From assembly GCA_911728435.2 (NCBI GenBank), contig OU452216.1, forward strand, positions 7,390,342 to 7,454,341: 64,000 nucleotides of DNA, read 5' to 3'. The translations under genes were made by a program, and so were the position numbers. Under the pieces are notes generated by a model. The model was not told the origin of the DNA and did no database searches. It worked only from the letters and a program-made list of their open reading frames with translations. The stretch comes from Apoderus coryli. Taxonomy: Eukaryota; Arthropoda; Insecta; Coleoptera; Attelabidae. Below, one piece after another: positions 54,460-64,000 of the stretch (position 1 is the first letter of the stretch; the number at the start of each line of letters is the position of its first letter).

Positions 54460-54650
54460 TAAATGAACCCAATACTTTTTGCAGTCACTGTAGTTATTTT
54501 TTTTATTGCTGTCGGTATCCTTTGGCAGGCATAATTTTATTATACTTATCTTATATACAAGGGAGAAATGTATCAAAAAACGCTGCATTCGATGCTCTTT
54601 TATAATTAATGGGAAATTTATATATTTTAAATTGACTTTGGATACACTAT
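54460..54650. repeat. Single dispersed copy of the 180-bp repeat seen at 29570-30115
   Basis: Shares TTTGCAGTCACTGTAGTTAT, GCTGTCGGTATCCTTTGGCA and TACAAGGGAGAAATGTATCA with the troponin I intron repeat about 24 kb away. The 64-aa plus-strand frame is repeat-derived. Confidence 0.85.
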
Positions 54651-54721
54651 ACCTCCTCCTAAATATATTTAAACCATCGCAGCATTTATTTATATCCTAA
54701 TACAGTAAAATTCACCCCGTT

Positions 54722-54731
54722 CTAAAAATAG
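54722..54731. promoter_or_regulatory. MEF2 consensus site
   Basis: CTAAAAATAG, a perfect YTAWWWWTAR match, upstream of troponin I. Known troponin I muscle enhancers in Drosophila use MEF2. Function here is inferred from sequence and position only. Confidence 0.4.
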
Positions 54732-54929
54732 AATTTCTGCACACTGTGTATGTGTGCGTGTACCTATATAGAACATTCCCCACTTCCCCAGTTTCATAGC
54801 AGGGAGATGCAATTTCCTACCTGTGTCGGATCCGGTATTATACGAGGCATATCCGGAGTAACAAAGTTACACAACATGTATTAGGTATAGATAATTTCAT
54901 CATTTGCTTTTGCCTATTAAATTTATTGA

Positions 54930-55575
54930 GATTGAGATGGACAGGAGAAAGATAGAGGCTTCTGGGTTTCACTGTTTTCTTTATTTTTACATGCTCTTTC
55001 TATCGAGAGAGACTACTAGTACCATTCAATTTGAATTTCCTAAGAAAAATGACAAAATCGGAAATATTGTTATATAACTCCATCTAGCGGCCATATATAA
55101 AAAGCAGCAATACTTTTTTTGATACTCCTAAACATTACCTTTACACTGAGTCTAATTTTATTAAAATCGGACTATCGATAAGAAAGTTAGACAACTTTTT
55201 ACAAAACAACATTCTCCGGCTCCTTCACCTATTAAATTTAGGCAAAATTATATTCAGTCATTGAGATGGACAGGAAAAAGATAGAAACTTCCGGTTTTCA
55301 CTGTTTTCTTTATTTTTACATGCTCTTTCTATCTAGGGAGACTAATAGTACCATTCCATTATATTTTTCTAAGAAAATTGACAAAATTGGAAACATTGTT
55401 ATATAACTCCATCTAGCGACCATATATAAAGAATAAATAAAAACAGCAATACTTTTTTTGATACTCCCGAACATTACCTTTGCATTGAGCCTAATTTTAT
55501 TAAAATCGGACTATCGATAAGAAAGTTAGACAACTTTTTACAAAACAACATTCTCCGGCTCCTTCACCATTTAAA
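54930..55575. repeat. Two-copy repeat of about 320 bp
   Basis: Copies share TTTATTTTTACATGCTCTTT, ATAACTCCATCTAGCG, TTTTTTTGATACTCC, ATTAAAATCGGACTATCGAT and CAACATTCTCCGGCTCCTTC. Not related to the 320-bp satellite of the troponin I introns. No coding signal. Confidence 0.85.
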
Positions 55576-56286
55576 AAAAAAATCCTAAACATTTGAAATA
55601 CGTAGTTAAATAATAATTACAAACAAAATACTATTTTTGAAATTGCAAAAGTAGAGCTTTATACCCAGTTTTGTAACCTATCCAACAATTTCCTTGTTTC
55701 ATCCCCTATAATATGGACATAATCACCATTGTGTGTGTGTAGTGGAACAGAGAGAAACTTTATAACACCGTATATACCATGTGACTCTTTGACAATCAAT
55801 GTAATGACGTCAGACCGGTAGAGCCAATGGGAACGCATCCCCATTCAAGGCGCGCTTTAGAGAAATTCTCATGAACGAAGAAAGGGTTTTTGGAAACTTC
55901 CAAATTTTAGTTGCGTGCCGACTGTTAAACAGTCAACAGGGGACATAAGCATTGATGCTTGAGAATTATCGGGAGAAAAAGTTTGCTTTGCCATATTTTT
56001 AGTAAATATTATTATGCATTTTGTGTTGTTAATTTTATTTGTTTATAATTAAATGGTTATGATTTTAATTACTATTTTGTATTATTTATTTTTTTGTATA
56101 TTATTTTGAAAGTGTTTAAATGTTCAAAATGTTGATGTTACGTAAGTTTTCATTCGATAATTTTGCATGTGTAACTTCTGAAACACTAATTCGTTTTAGG
56201 GACTGTTTTTTTGTGAAAAATTCACGGCAACACATAGTTTTTCAAAGTGAAATGTACTTACTACCCTTCGGCATTCAAAATAAGTT

Positions 56287-56296
56287 CTAAAAATAG
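56287..56296. promoter_or_regulatory. MEF2 consensus site
   Basis: CTAAAAATAG, second perfect match upstream of troponin I, about 1.6 kb from the first. Inferred only. Confidence 0.35.
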
Positions 56297-56584
56297 TAAA
56301 TATAATTTTGAAATGTATTTTACGTAATTAAAATTGATCAGCATGACATTTCGTAACACTTCTACATAGATCTTGAAACCTAGAACTCCGCATGAAGTAA
56401 AATTCTCTGTCCTATTCCGGAAACATATTGTAAAACTAGTTTTAACTGCCCCAAGGAAAAAATGTCTTTTCTTGATAAAAGGTGAATGCCCTGGTTTGAA
56501 ATGCTCCTCTGTGTCTGTATCTCTCTCTAAGTTAAGTCGTTATCTATCTATGGCAAGCTGCGTTATTATTAGCTCAGGGCCAAT

Positions 56585-56594
56585 CTATTTTTAG
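56585..56594. promoter_or_regulatory. MEF2 consensus site
   Basis: CTATTTTTAG, third perfect match, 290 bp from the second. The surrounding CTATTTTTAGATATTATGT is also found at 16775, so this copy might belong to a dispersed sequence. Confidence 0.3.
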
Positions 56595-56599
56595 ATATT

Positions 56600-57590
56600 A
56601 TGTAGGTCACAGGGGGTTGTTAGAGTTGGGAGTTTGCGCTCCTACAAATGACGTCATACTTGCTCTATATTAAACTTTGGATATTATATATATATATAGG
56701 GTTCAACAAAGTACCTACATAAAATGCTCAAAAGAAGAGCTTTATGTGTAGTGATCTAAGTTTATTCATTATTTTGTACACAGCATAGCAGCAAATGGAA
56801 AATTAGGTCAGGCTCACCATTACCCTAGCAATGGATGTGGCCTCAATGGTTGTTCTCAATGGGTTATTCAATAATAAATCCTATAGGGTGAATGTAATGC
56901 AACCTTATACGTGCCAAAAACAGCCTAAAATGTAAAATTTGGTTAGGATATTAATAAGTGTTTATCTTTGTCAGATTCTTATAATAAATATTGAACGTAA
57001 TATTTGGCGAAGTTTCTAAATTTTAATAAACAGGGTTATTCACGGCAAACTATTCAATTTCCTAAAAGTTTTATTCATGCGTTCGATAAAAATGATTTAT
57101 GGCTACATTTTAAAAATACTGTGAATCTATACAGGGTGTCCCAAATATAAGAAATGACTCATAGTTCTGTTTTTTTTAATGGAATGCCCTGTATATGAAT
57201 ATATTTTTAGATTCCCCGTTCAAAATAAACCTAACTTTCATTAAGGTAGATCTCACCTAAACCTGACAGTTTTTTAAATATTTTAATTTTTATAAAAATA
57301 TAGACATAATTTGAACGGTAAAATTCACACCTATTCGTTTGTTCTTTTCAAGCAAATCTAGGCTGATAAATATACCCAGTCATCACTTGTTACCCCAAAT
57401 ATAAAAAAACCCCAATACTAAATACAGGGTGTGCAATAATCTAAGTTATATGAACGTAAAGTTTAATTCTAAATAACTTGTTTATTTCAAATGGAACACC
57501 AGGTATATGAAGTCAAAATTAGATGCACAAAGGAGTTATCTGTCAAATATTATAATACTTTCCTATGGATAACTCTTGACGTTTTCATGG
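56600..57590. other. Intergenic region with short dispersed repeats
   Basis: Carries several fragments of the TACAGGGTGTCCCAAATATA / GGAATGCCCTGTATATGAA class of small inverted repeats (57120-57200, 57423-57510). No gene. Confidence 0.5.
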
Positions 57591-58559
57591 AAAATGCACA
57601 TATTCATAATTTCGTCTGCAATATTTAAATTGTGCCTTCACCAATCGTCAACAAAAAAACAATAACATTAAATTAATTGATTTAATTAATTCTTTAATTA
57701 GTTAATATATTTTATAATCATAAAACAGAAAAAATTATAAACTTTTTTGCGTTTAAATATGTATACAGAGTGTATATTAAGCAACAAAAATCAGTAGTTT
57801 TGATCTATTTACAAATGATTTGTCTTTCATCTCCCGAAAACTGCATGTCGTTATCTCTTTTGGTTATTGAAATATTTGAGTTCAAAATAAGGGCGCAAAA
57901 TTTGATCGGCGTTTTTTTTGGCATATACGTTTGTATTTATTATGATACTTTTGGTACTCTATTTTAATTTATAAAAAAAAGAAACATCAATCTCCGAGCA
58001 AGCGCGAAACTTTCGTCTGCAATATTTAAATTGTGCCTTCACCAATCGTCAACAAAAAAACAATAACATTAAATTAATCGATTTAATTAATTCTTTAATT
58101 AGTTAATATATTTTTTAATCATAAAACAGAAAAAATTATGAACTTTTTTGCGTTTAGATATTTATACAGAGTGTATATTAAGCTAGCAAACACTCATTCA
58201 GAGAATAGAAAAAAATACAAATCAATATGAATTTAGATGGCTTCTATTTGGCGAAAGTTGGAGCGATTTTAACTATACAAGAACAAAAATCAGTAGTTTT
58301 GATCTATTTGGAAATGATTTGTCTTCAATCTCCCGAAAACCGCATGTCGTTATCTCTTTTGGTTATTGAAATATTTGAGTTCAAAATAAGGGCGCAAAAT
58401 TTGATCGGCAATGCGTTTGTGTTTATTATGATACTTTTGGTACTCTATTTTAGAGATTTAAGCATAATAATATGTATTAATAAGTAGATTAAAATTAAAT
58501 ATAGAGCTCATGTTATAAATAAATTTAAAGCACATTTCAAATTCTAATCGAAGTTATGG

Positions 58560-58870
58560 ATATAATTACGCTTTGGCTTCTAAAAATTCCTAAACACCAC
58601 CAAACATATTATTTCTTGTCTTTTGGTGAAGGCGTAAATTAAAAAAAAATTGTTTCCAAAAAGGTCTAGCCCGATCTTATCGTCTGGAAATATTTTGGCT
58701 TCTAAAAAAAACACCACCAAACATGTTTCGAAGCTACTACCTTCATCATCAGCGGTTAAACATTTGTAGATATAAATAACTTTAAAACATATTATTTCTT
58801 GTCTTTTGGTGAAGGCGTAAATTAAAAAAACACAAACCGCTCTGTACGTGATCTTTGAAAAAAGCCACAA
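58560..58870. repeat. 120-bp repeat block, first cluster
   Basis: Contains TTATTTCTTGTCTTTTGGTG, AGGTCTAGCCCGATCTTATC and ACCACCAAACATGTTTCGAA, the same unit as in the large array to the right. Confidence 0.85.
58722..58752 (-). ncRNA. Hammerhead-ribozyme-like core (degenerate)
   Basis: On the minus strand: CTGATGA, then a hairpin GAAG-GTAGTAG-CTTC, then GAAA and the palindrome ACATGT. CUGAUGA-stem II-GAAA is the hammerhead catalytic core order, and a very short self-complementary stem III is known in hammerheads of Penelope-like elements. A bulged U at the base of stem II and a weak stem I argue for a degenerate motif. The copy at 62343-62374 is also intact in these boxes; others in the array are mutated. 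Confidence 0.3.
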
Positions 58871-59215
58871 CGCGTTTTGATTTATTTATTTATTCAACGA
58901 ACGTTGAACACCCAATATCCGTCACAAAATGACAAACTTACTTCGTATATTAGAAAAAATACAAATCAATATGAATTTAGATGGCTTCTATTTGGCGACA
59001 GTTGAAGAGTCTTCAACTATACAAGAACAAAAATCAGTAGTTTTGATCTATTTACAAATGATTTGTCTTCCATCTCCCGAAAACCGCCTGGCGTTATCTC
59101 TTTTGGTTATTGAAATATTTGAGTTCAAAATAAGGGCGCAAAATTTGATCGGCGTTTGTGTTTATTACGATACTTTTGGTACTCTATTTTAGAGATTTAA
59201 GCATAATATGTATTA

Positions 59216-60725
59216 AGTAGATTAAAATTAAATATAGAGCTCATGTTTTACTGTTTTATATTACCAAACCAATCAATACATTGGGACTAGAAAACCTTAT
59301 ATAGTTCTAATGCAATAAGCCACTAAACAGTGTAATATTATATGGCTAATATAGTTTGAGAAACGAATAATACGTTCAGCTTTATATTGACTCAGTGTCG
59401 TACATTTTCCAAAGAGAAAATTGCGTTAATTAACATATTGCCAAGTTCCCATATATTTTTCTCTTCCAGGTACACGTATATACTCAACATTTCAAGATGC
59501 CATCGTCTATATTTCGAACGGTATTTAACGATGGATCTATCTCCGACAGATAAACTGTGCTTTAAATAGTTTCTGCCTTTGATGGGTTCCTCATTAAGTA
59601 TGTTACCACAACTCACCCTCACCCTAATAATAATAATAATTGTTGCAAACTTTAGGAAATAGTTTAAAAGGGAAAAATCAGCGAAATACTATACACTGTA
59701 TTAGGCGCAGGTATCTCAGTGTCAGAATAGATTGTGCGTCCCATACAGTGTCGAGGATTCGTTGTAGTGTCTACAAAATGATTAAGTATAGGATTTTTCA
59801 ACGTCAAGTTTGTTGATAAACATTAAAGGCCAAAGCATAAATCAAGAACTGCCAAATATATCCTCAATATGGAGAAACTCTACAATTTCTGTCAAGACCA
59901 TCCGCATTGAGTACTAAACTTCATATCCAGCAGCAGAGGAATCAAAATGCTTAGGGTTTAATTGTGTAAATAGCAGTTTGCTTAGAGATAAATGTAATGA
60001 AGCAATTGATTGAGTAACAGCATTCAAAAGTTACGTAAATAAAATCATTTTGAATGAACAATTGGTATACGAAATAGAGCAAATAAAACTCTACTCTATA
60101 ATTGCATGTTATTATTGAGTCATTGCTCTATAAGTCACAAGTGATTCTTATCGAAATATGTTGCATACTAACCATTTCAGGGTCGCGGAATCAAAGTATG
60201 GAATGATGGCGTGTCATACAAAAACATTGATACGAGAAGCGAAAATCTGTACACATTTTACGATGCACATTTCAATTATTTTTAAAGATTTGTGCATTTT
60301 AACTGTGTATTGAAGTCGCTTAAGTCTCTTTTTGATAAACTTCCAATACACGAAATCGGATGGACGATGATTTGACAGAGAAATAATGGGTGAGTTTAGA
60401 AACAAATTTTATTTTTTAAATTGAAATTCGTTGTACGTTCTTGGGTGTTTGTTAAAGGTTTCGTAATATAATTATTACGTAAACCAATACATGATAATAT
60501 ATGGTTTGTATGGCTTCTTTGGAGCGGAAATAAGGAGGATCCATCCGGTAAGTTCGCATGTAAAGCAGAGTAGACATGTATATGACGATCATATTTTTTT
60601 TTAAATAAACCTATTTTATTTTACAGGGTAGTTAGTAAATTTAACGCAGAAATCTTTTTGTTCAAATAAAATGTACGTAAGTTGATAAATAAAATAATAA
60701 ACAAATTATCAATGTTTAGTTTTCA
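59216..60725. other. Intergenic sequence without a supported gene
   Basis: AT-rich; the short frames at 59387-59622 and 60214-60405 show no recognisable domain and overlap each other on opposite strands. A short (AAT)n run lies at about 59622. Confidence 0.5.
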
Positions 60726-60727
60726 TT

Positions 60728-63180
60728 ATCCCAATTCTTGTCTTTTGGTGAAGGCGTAAATTTAAAAAAAAATTGTTTCTAAAAAGATCTAGCCCGATCT
60801 TATCGTCTGGAAATACTTTGGCTTCTAAAAATTCCTAAACACCACCAAACATGTTTCGAAGCTACTACCTTCATTATCAGTTGTTAAACATTTGCAGCAA
60901 TAAATAAATTTAAAGCACATTTCAAGTTCTAATCGAAGTTATGGATATAATTACTCTTTGGCTTCTAAAAATTCGTAGACACCACCAAATATATTATTTC
61001 TTGTCTTTTGGTGAAGGCGCAAATTAAAAAAAAAATTGTTTCTAAGATCTAGCTCGATCTTATCGTCTGGAAATACTTTGGCTTCTAAAAATTCCTAAAC
61101 ACCACCAAACATGTTTCGAAGCTACTACCTTCATTATCAGTTTTTAAACATTTGTAAAAATAAATAAGTTTGTTGAAAATTTAACGCAGAAATCTTGTTA
61201 TTTTATTGTCACTATTTTGTTCAAATAAAATGTACACAAAAAGAAGGAATTTACATTTTGTGAACCTACCCGTATCTCTAAAAACTACTTAAAGACTAAG
61301 AAATTGTAAAAAAGTTGATAAGTAAAATAAAAAACAAATTATCAATGTTTAGTTTTCATTATCCCGATTCCTAAACGAAAAAAAAACAACAAAGGTTATG
61401 AATAAAAGCTGACAATGAAAAGGTTTCTGATTCGTTTTTATTGTGTCGCCCTGTACAAAAAAATCCCTAGTTAAATGCCTGTCAAATTTAGTTCAGTGAA
61501 ACAAGGACATCCTAATCCAATTTGAATTAAAAAAAAATAAGTAAAATACCCTTAAATGAACAAGGTAAAAAATAAATACAGTACAAGGTAATTACGATAT
61601 TGGCTTTATTACCAGCCATAGGAAGAAAAAAAAAATAGTGGGGGGTTGTCATTATATAGGGGATGAAACCTCACATAACTATCAGTCTTGTAGAAGTTGT
61701 TTTGTTTCATATTTTATCAGTGATCGACGTTGATTGTTAGCAGAAGTGCAGCTTCGGATATATGGAAACTACTAAGTGGTGAGTATCGTTAGGTAATATT
61801 ATTCTATTTTTTTTTTAATTAATTAAATAAAAGCGAAAGAATTTAATTAAATTTAATAATTCTTGAGGTTTTTTATACTTAATTTAAATGGTCCACCCTA
61901 TTTGCAGACTAGGGTTTGTTAGAAGACTATTAATAGTCGATTTGGTTTTATAAATCTTTATTTATTAGGTATAAACCCAAAAGTAATCAATTTTTACTTA
62001 TATCAACCAATCAGCAACATGTTAAAATATCCAGGGTCTACATAAGATCGAAATATTTTAATTAAGATTTAATTTTCAAAAATAAAGTTTGCAAACTAGG
62101 GTTTCTTAGAAGTTAAAGACCATTTCAATATAATTCTTAATTATTTATTGGAATGAAACTTGAATTAATTATTGAAATGAAAATTTAATTAATTATGTAA
62201 TTAATTATTAAAATTATTAAAAATATTATTTCTTGTCTTTTGGTGAAGGCGTAAATTAAAAAAAAATTGTTTCTAAAAAGGTCTAGCCCGATCTTATCGT
62301 CTGGAAATACTTTGGCTTCTAAAAATTCCTAAACACCACCAAACATGTTTCGAAGCTACTGCCTTCATCATCAGTTAAACATTTGTAGAAATAAATAAAT
62401 TTAAAGCACATTTCAAATTCTAATCGAAGTTATGGATATAATTACGCTTTGGCTTCTAAAAATTCCTAAACATCACCAAACATATTATTTCTTGTCTTTT
62501 GGTGAAGGTGTAAATTAAAAAAAAATTGTTTCTAGAAAGGTCTAGCCGGATCTTATCATCGGGAAATACTTTGGCTTCTAAAAATTCCTAAACACCACCA
62601 AACATGTTATTTCTTGTCTTTTGGTGAAGGCGTAAAATAAAAAAAAAATTGTTTTTAAGGTCTAGGTCGATCTTACCGTCTGGAAATACTTTGGCTTCTA
62701 AAAATTCCTAAACAGCACCAAACATATTATTTCTTGTATTTTGGTGAAGGCGTAAATTAAAAAAAAATTGTTTCTAGAAAGGTCTAGCCGGATCTTATCG
62801 TCTGGAAATACTTTGGCTTCTTAAAATTCCTAAACAGCACCAAACATATTATTTCTTGTCTTTTGGTGAAGGCGTAAATTAAAAAAAAAATTGTTTCTAG
62901 AAAGGTCTAGCCGGATCTTATCGTCTGGAAATACTTTGGCTTCTAAAAATTCCTAAACACCACCAAACATATTATTTCTTGTCTTTTGGTGAAGGCGTAA
63001 ATTAAAAAAAAATTGTTTCTAAAAAGGTCTAGCCCGATCTTATCGTCAGGAAATATTTTGGCTTCAAACACCATCAAACATGTTTGGAAGCTACTACCTT
63101 CATCATCAGCGGTTAAACATTTGTAGAAATAAATAAATTTAAAGCACATTTCAAATTCTAATCGAATACAATTTTCCTGT
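60728..63180. repeat. Tandem array of about 120-bp units, right cluster
   Basis: Many units of TTATTTCTTGTCTTTTGGTG, AAGGCGTAAATTAAAAAA, AGGTCTAGCCCGATCTTATC, GTCTGGAAATACTTTGGCTT, TAAAAATTCCTAAACACC; between 62480 and 62960 they follow at about 120-bp steps. Longer units add AAGCTACTACCTTCATCATC and AAAGCACATTTCAAATTCTA. Interrupted by unique sequence at about 61160-62220. Open frames in it are repeat-derived. Confidence 0.9.
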
Positions 63181-63655
63181 CTGTTAACAAAAAGTTCCAA
63201 CCCCATTATTTTAGTTACATTAAATATTTACCGATACAACAAACCATCTGCTTATGTCTCAGCGTAATGAAGGAGTTACTCGTAGATATTAAATATTCCC
63301 TAGCGTATAATTATCTAGCGAAACAAAACATTTCATTTCAATAAAACAACTAAAGTTACCCGGTACTTACCTATTACTTTTGATCGATATTTTAATATTG
63401 TATTAAGCAGGTATACCTACAGTTATTTGTACCTATTGTTTACAGGTTCCTAGGCGATGTGGATAGCAGAGAGCAAGATTTTCACTGCAGCTGCTGGACG
63501 CTGCACAAGAGAGTCTTTCTAAACTCTTGTGCGTGTGACAGCGGCTATTGTGGGCAATTCTTTAACAACATTATGATGCATTTTATTTTTTATTTATTCA
63601 CTACTAAGAATTATTACAATTTAATGTCGGTTATTAGTCTACAACTTGTATAACT
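61682..63655 (+). CDS. Speculative two-exon Cys-rich small protein
   Basis: A TATATAGGGG box (about 61652-61662) precedes an initiator-like TATCAGTCTT by about 25 bp. ATG at about 61761 opens ATGGAAACTACTAAGTG before donor GTGAGT. An acceptor TTGTTTACAG at about 63435-63445 opens a frame in matching phase: METTKW-FLGDVDSREQDF, then HCSCWTLHKRVFLNSCACD and SGYCGQFFNNIMMHF, running on to a stop near 63655. Five Cys lie within 25 residues. It has no clear signal peptide and no family I recognise; its end overlaps the TPR gene's 3' end on the other strand. Could be chance. Confidence 0.25.
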
Positions 63656-63967
63656 CTTCGTGCTATATTCGCGGTATGTTGAGCATGATTGGTATCGTCA
63701 AACAATAAACTACATAGCACAGCACGTAGTCTCTCCCTAGCTGGTTCGAAGTTTTGATCAAGAGCAAGGCATGCTCGGAAAAAAGCTACAGCTCTTTCGT
63801 ATTCTCCCTGAAAACAAAGAAGATTGTGCCTAACATGGGAAAAACATTGGGGAATCCTTACCATAGTGATATGGATGTTTGCCAACGTAAAATGATTTAG
63901 CACATAGTTCGGGCATGATCTAAGCGCGAGACTACCCATTTCTAACGCATCCTTGTGAAACCCCATT
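63634..63967 (-). CDS. TPR-repeat protein, last two exons (TTC17-like)
   Basis: Exon 63967-63862 after acceptor TTGTTTTAG encodes MGFHKDALEMGSLALRS, then PNYVLNHFTLANIHITM. Exon 63807-63634 after TGTTTTCAG encodes GEYERAVAFFRACLALD, QNFEPARERLRAVLC and the tail ending ARRVIQVVD. The pattern of Ala/Gly/Tyr/Pro positions (N-Y-x-x-x-H-F-x-L-A-N-I-x-x, then G-E-Y-E-R-A-x-x-F) is two tetratricopeptide repeats, a protein-interaction fold. The closing wording resembles the C-terminus of TTC17, an actin/cilium-related protein, but only about 92 residues are visible. The 5' part lies right of the window. Confidence 0.7.
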
Positions 63968-64000
63968 CTAAAACAAACACACTGCAGTGCATTCAATTAT

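Larger units (their letters stand above)
57600..59215. repeat. Triplicated segment with a shared open frame
   Basis: Three copies (about 57600-57970, 58010-58480, 58930-59215) share TTGTGCCTTCACCAATCGTC, CAGTAGTTTTGATCTATTT, CGTTATCTCTTTTGGTTATT and GCGCAAAATTTGATCGGC. All read the same plus-strand peptide (IYLQMICLPSPENR, LVIEIFEFKIRAQNLIG). I recognise no protein family, and frame retention over three young copies is weak evidence of coding. A block of the 120-bp repeat (58560-58870) lies between copies two and three. Confidence 0.75.

Noticed and set aside
1..64000. CRISPR array, bacterial operon or phage content
   Set aside because: All coding signals are intron-bearing animal genes; tandem repeats here lack the spacer pattern of CRISPR arrays.

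Overview
This window is AT-rich arthropod DNA, almost certainly from an insect. It carries intron-bearing animal genes with GT-AG sites, several introns under 60 bp, Tc1/mariner and hAT elements, non-LTR retrotransposons and many satellite arrays. It is not a Drosophila-like fly. It has an ERCC6/CSB helicase gene, and its troponin I gene carries an Ala/Pro/Glu-rich C-terminal extension; in Drosophila that kind of extension sits on tropomyosin. I cannot assign the order from sequence alone.

All confident genes lie on the minus strand. From left to right: (1) ERCC6/CSB-type SWI2/SNF2 translocase, about 1119-4405, 3' end beyond the left edge; (2) a small uncharacterised two-exon gene, 5626-7028; (3) bestrophin, nine exons, 9278-14040, complete at 525 aa; (4) an orphan THAP-like first exon, 14935-15011; (5) a complete five-exon tetraspanin, 15637-16638, 257 aa; (6) a complete three-exon SNX9/18/33-type SH3-PX-BAR sorting nexin, 19066-21966, 548 aa; (7) the large troponin I (wupA-type) locus, coding 24098-49550; (8) the last two exons of a TPR protein (TTC17-like), 63634-63967, 5' end beyond the right edge. 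A speculative plus-strand two-exon Cys-rich gene lies at 61.7-63.66 kb.

Troponin I is the centrepiece. The constant exons are joined through one of four candidate mutually exclusive exons, each exactly 101 bp. The C-terminus is alternative: two short terminal exons, a 30-nt microexon, or four exons adding about 209 Ala/Pro/Glu-rich residues (troponin-H-like). A probable GC-AG donor follows an 18-nt N-terminal microexon. Three perfect MEF2 consensus sites lie upstream at 54.7-56.6 kb.

The rest is mostly repeats. A 171-bp satellite forms four arrays, all in introns and all in one orientation; most lie within a few tens of bases of splice sites. One array is flanked by a 61-63 bp duplication that copies a splice donor. 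A 320-bp satellite lies on both sides of one troponin I alternative exon. A Tc1/mariner-type family beginning CCGGGTATTCCATTAA has arms of about 640-680 bp and occurs as a 5.1-kb nested composite, a truncated copy and a 1.4-kb near-perfect palindrome. A mariner near 46-47.6 kb contains a LINE fragment and a processed fragment of an abLIM/Unc-115 transcript. The right 5 kb is a tandem-repeat field with hammerhead-like motifs.

Exon coordinates were derived by hand from splice consensus, reading phase and family conservation. Complete coding sums were checked for divisibility by three.
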